A stretch of 5,426 nt of DNA from positions 1 through 5,426 of the forward strand of contig JABXGX010000273.1 in assembly GCA_016550405.1 (NCBI GenBank), read 5' to 3'. The notes beneath the pieces are model-generated. The model saw only the letters and a list, made by a program, of their open reading frames with translations, made no database searches and was not told where the DNA came from. Below are positions 5,104 to 5,426 of this stretch, in pieces. Every line of letters begins with the position of its first letter. Position 1 is the stretch's first letter. A program made the translations under genes and the position numbers. The DNA comes from an archaeon (GTDB lineage: Archaea > Asgardarchaeota > Hermodarchaeia > Hermodarchaeales > Hermodarchaeaceae).

Positions 5104-5426
5104 TCAGGTCGTTTCTTCAATAAGAATCAAGACGGCGCCAATCGCAATCAATAATCCTGCAATGCCCCATGCTCCAAATGCAACAACAATTCCCAAAAGG
5201 ATGAGATATATTGCTGATCGTGCAGGATCCTCGCTGATACGATGTGGAAATCTGGTTAATACATAATAGCCAATGACTATTGAGAGGAGGCTGGTTGATA
5301 CCATGAAAAGGTCATAGAAATTAACAGCAAAAAAGGGAGGTCCCAAACCCAGGAGAATAATATAGATCCAAAATAAAAAAGAGACAAGCCCTAATACAAT
5401 TCCTAAAATTGCTCCAAACTTGATGA
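5104..5426 (-). CDS. Small polytopic membrane protein, N-terminus beyond the right edge
   Basis: Reading from the TGA at 5106-5104 upstream, the frame stays open to the window edge, giving at least 106 codons. A TTG at 5346 would give an 80-residue protein, but it is probably not the start. The 26 codons before it encode KFGAILGIVLGLVSFLFWIY and then IILLG, a clear membrane helix that continues the protein. Probable helices are residues 3-27, 38-60 and two more in 73-103 of the visible part. A polar loop between them contains RFPHRISEDPARS. The first helix, rich in Gly and Ile, resembles the N-terminal helix of many small archaeal membrane proteins, so the true start is probably only a few codons outside the window. 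The family is not recognised. No catalytic motif is seen. Confidence 0.7.
   Translation of the reverse strand, partial: IKFGAILGIVLGLVSFLFWIYIILLGLGPPFFAVNFYDLFMVSTSLLSIVIGYYVLTRFPHRISEDPARSAIYLILLGIVVAFGAWGIAGLLIAIGAVLILIEETT

Overview
The window most likely comes from an archaeon, and most probably an Asgard archaeon. The main reason is a Ras/Rab-type small GTPase with an intact switch I/Walker A layout (GDGAVGKTS, then YKMTIGTSFAVK) and a long C-terminal extension. Supporting hints are Shine-Dalgarno sites of the GAGG/GGGAG type, a GTG start, a type I membrane protein with five N-glycosylation sequons, and several small polytopic membrane proteins. No rRNA, tRNA, CRISPR array, complete transposase or insertion sequence was seen. 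Lineage is inferred from gene content only; no search was run.

Layout, left to right. (1) The 3' end of a plus-strand membrane protein (1-153) converges on a minus-strand four-helix membrane protein (171-566). (2) A 160-base divergent spacer leads to a plus-strand four-helix membrane protein (727-1140) with conserved-looking His and Asp/Glu motifs. (3) A minus-strand cluster reads right to left. It begins with a small ORF interrupted by an in-frame TAA (3339 to 3157). Next is a secreted-then-anchored type I membrane protein with a possible GOLD/p24-like ectodomain (3099 to 2422), and then the GTPase (2292 to 1201). (4) An AT-rich stretch of about 450 bases (3340-3792) has no convincing gene. 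(5) A doubtful 61-residue ORF (3793-3978) sits directly upstream of an aminopeptidase T/M29-like protein (3995-5083, GTG start), whose usual metal ligands appear substituted. (6) A minus-strand four-helix membrane protein (5104-5426) runs off the right edge. Its reading frame continues upstream to the window end, so its true start is outside.

The most interesting combination is the type I membrane protein next to a Ras/Rab-like GTPase on the same strand, 129 bases apart. In eukaryotes, p24-type GOLD proteins and Rab/Arf GTPases both act in vesicle traffic. Whether this adjacency means shared function here is inference. The M29-like protein and the small membrane proteins show no evident pathway link to that pair.
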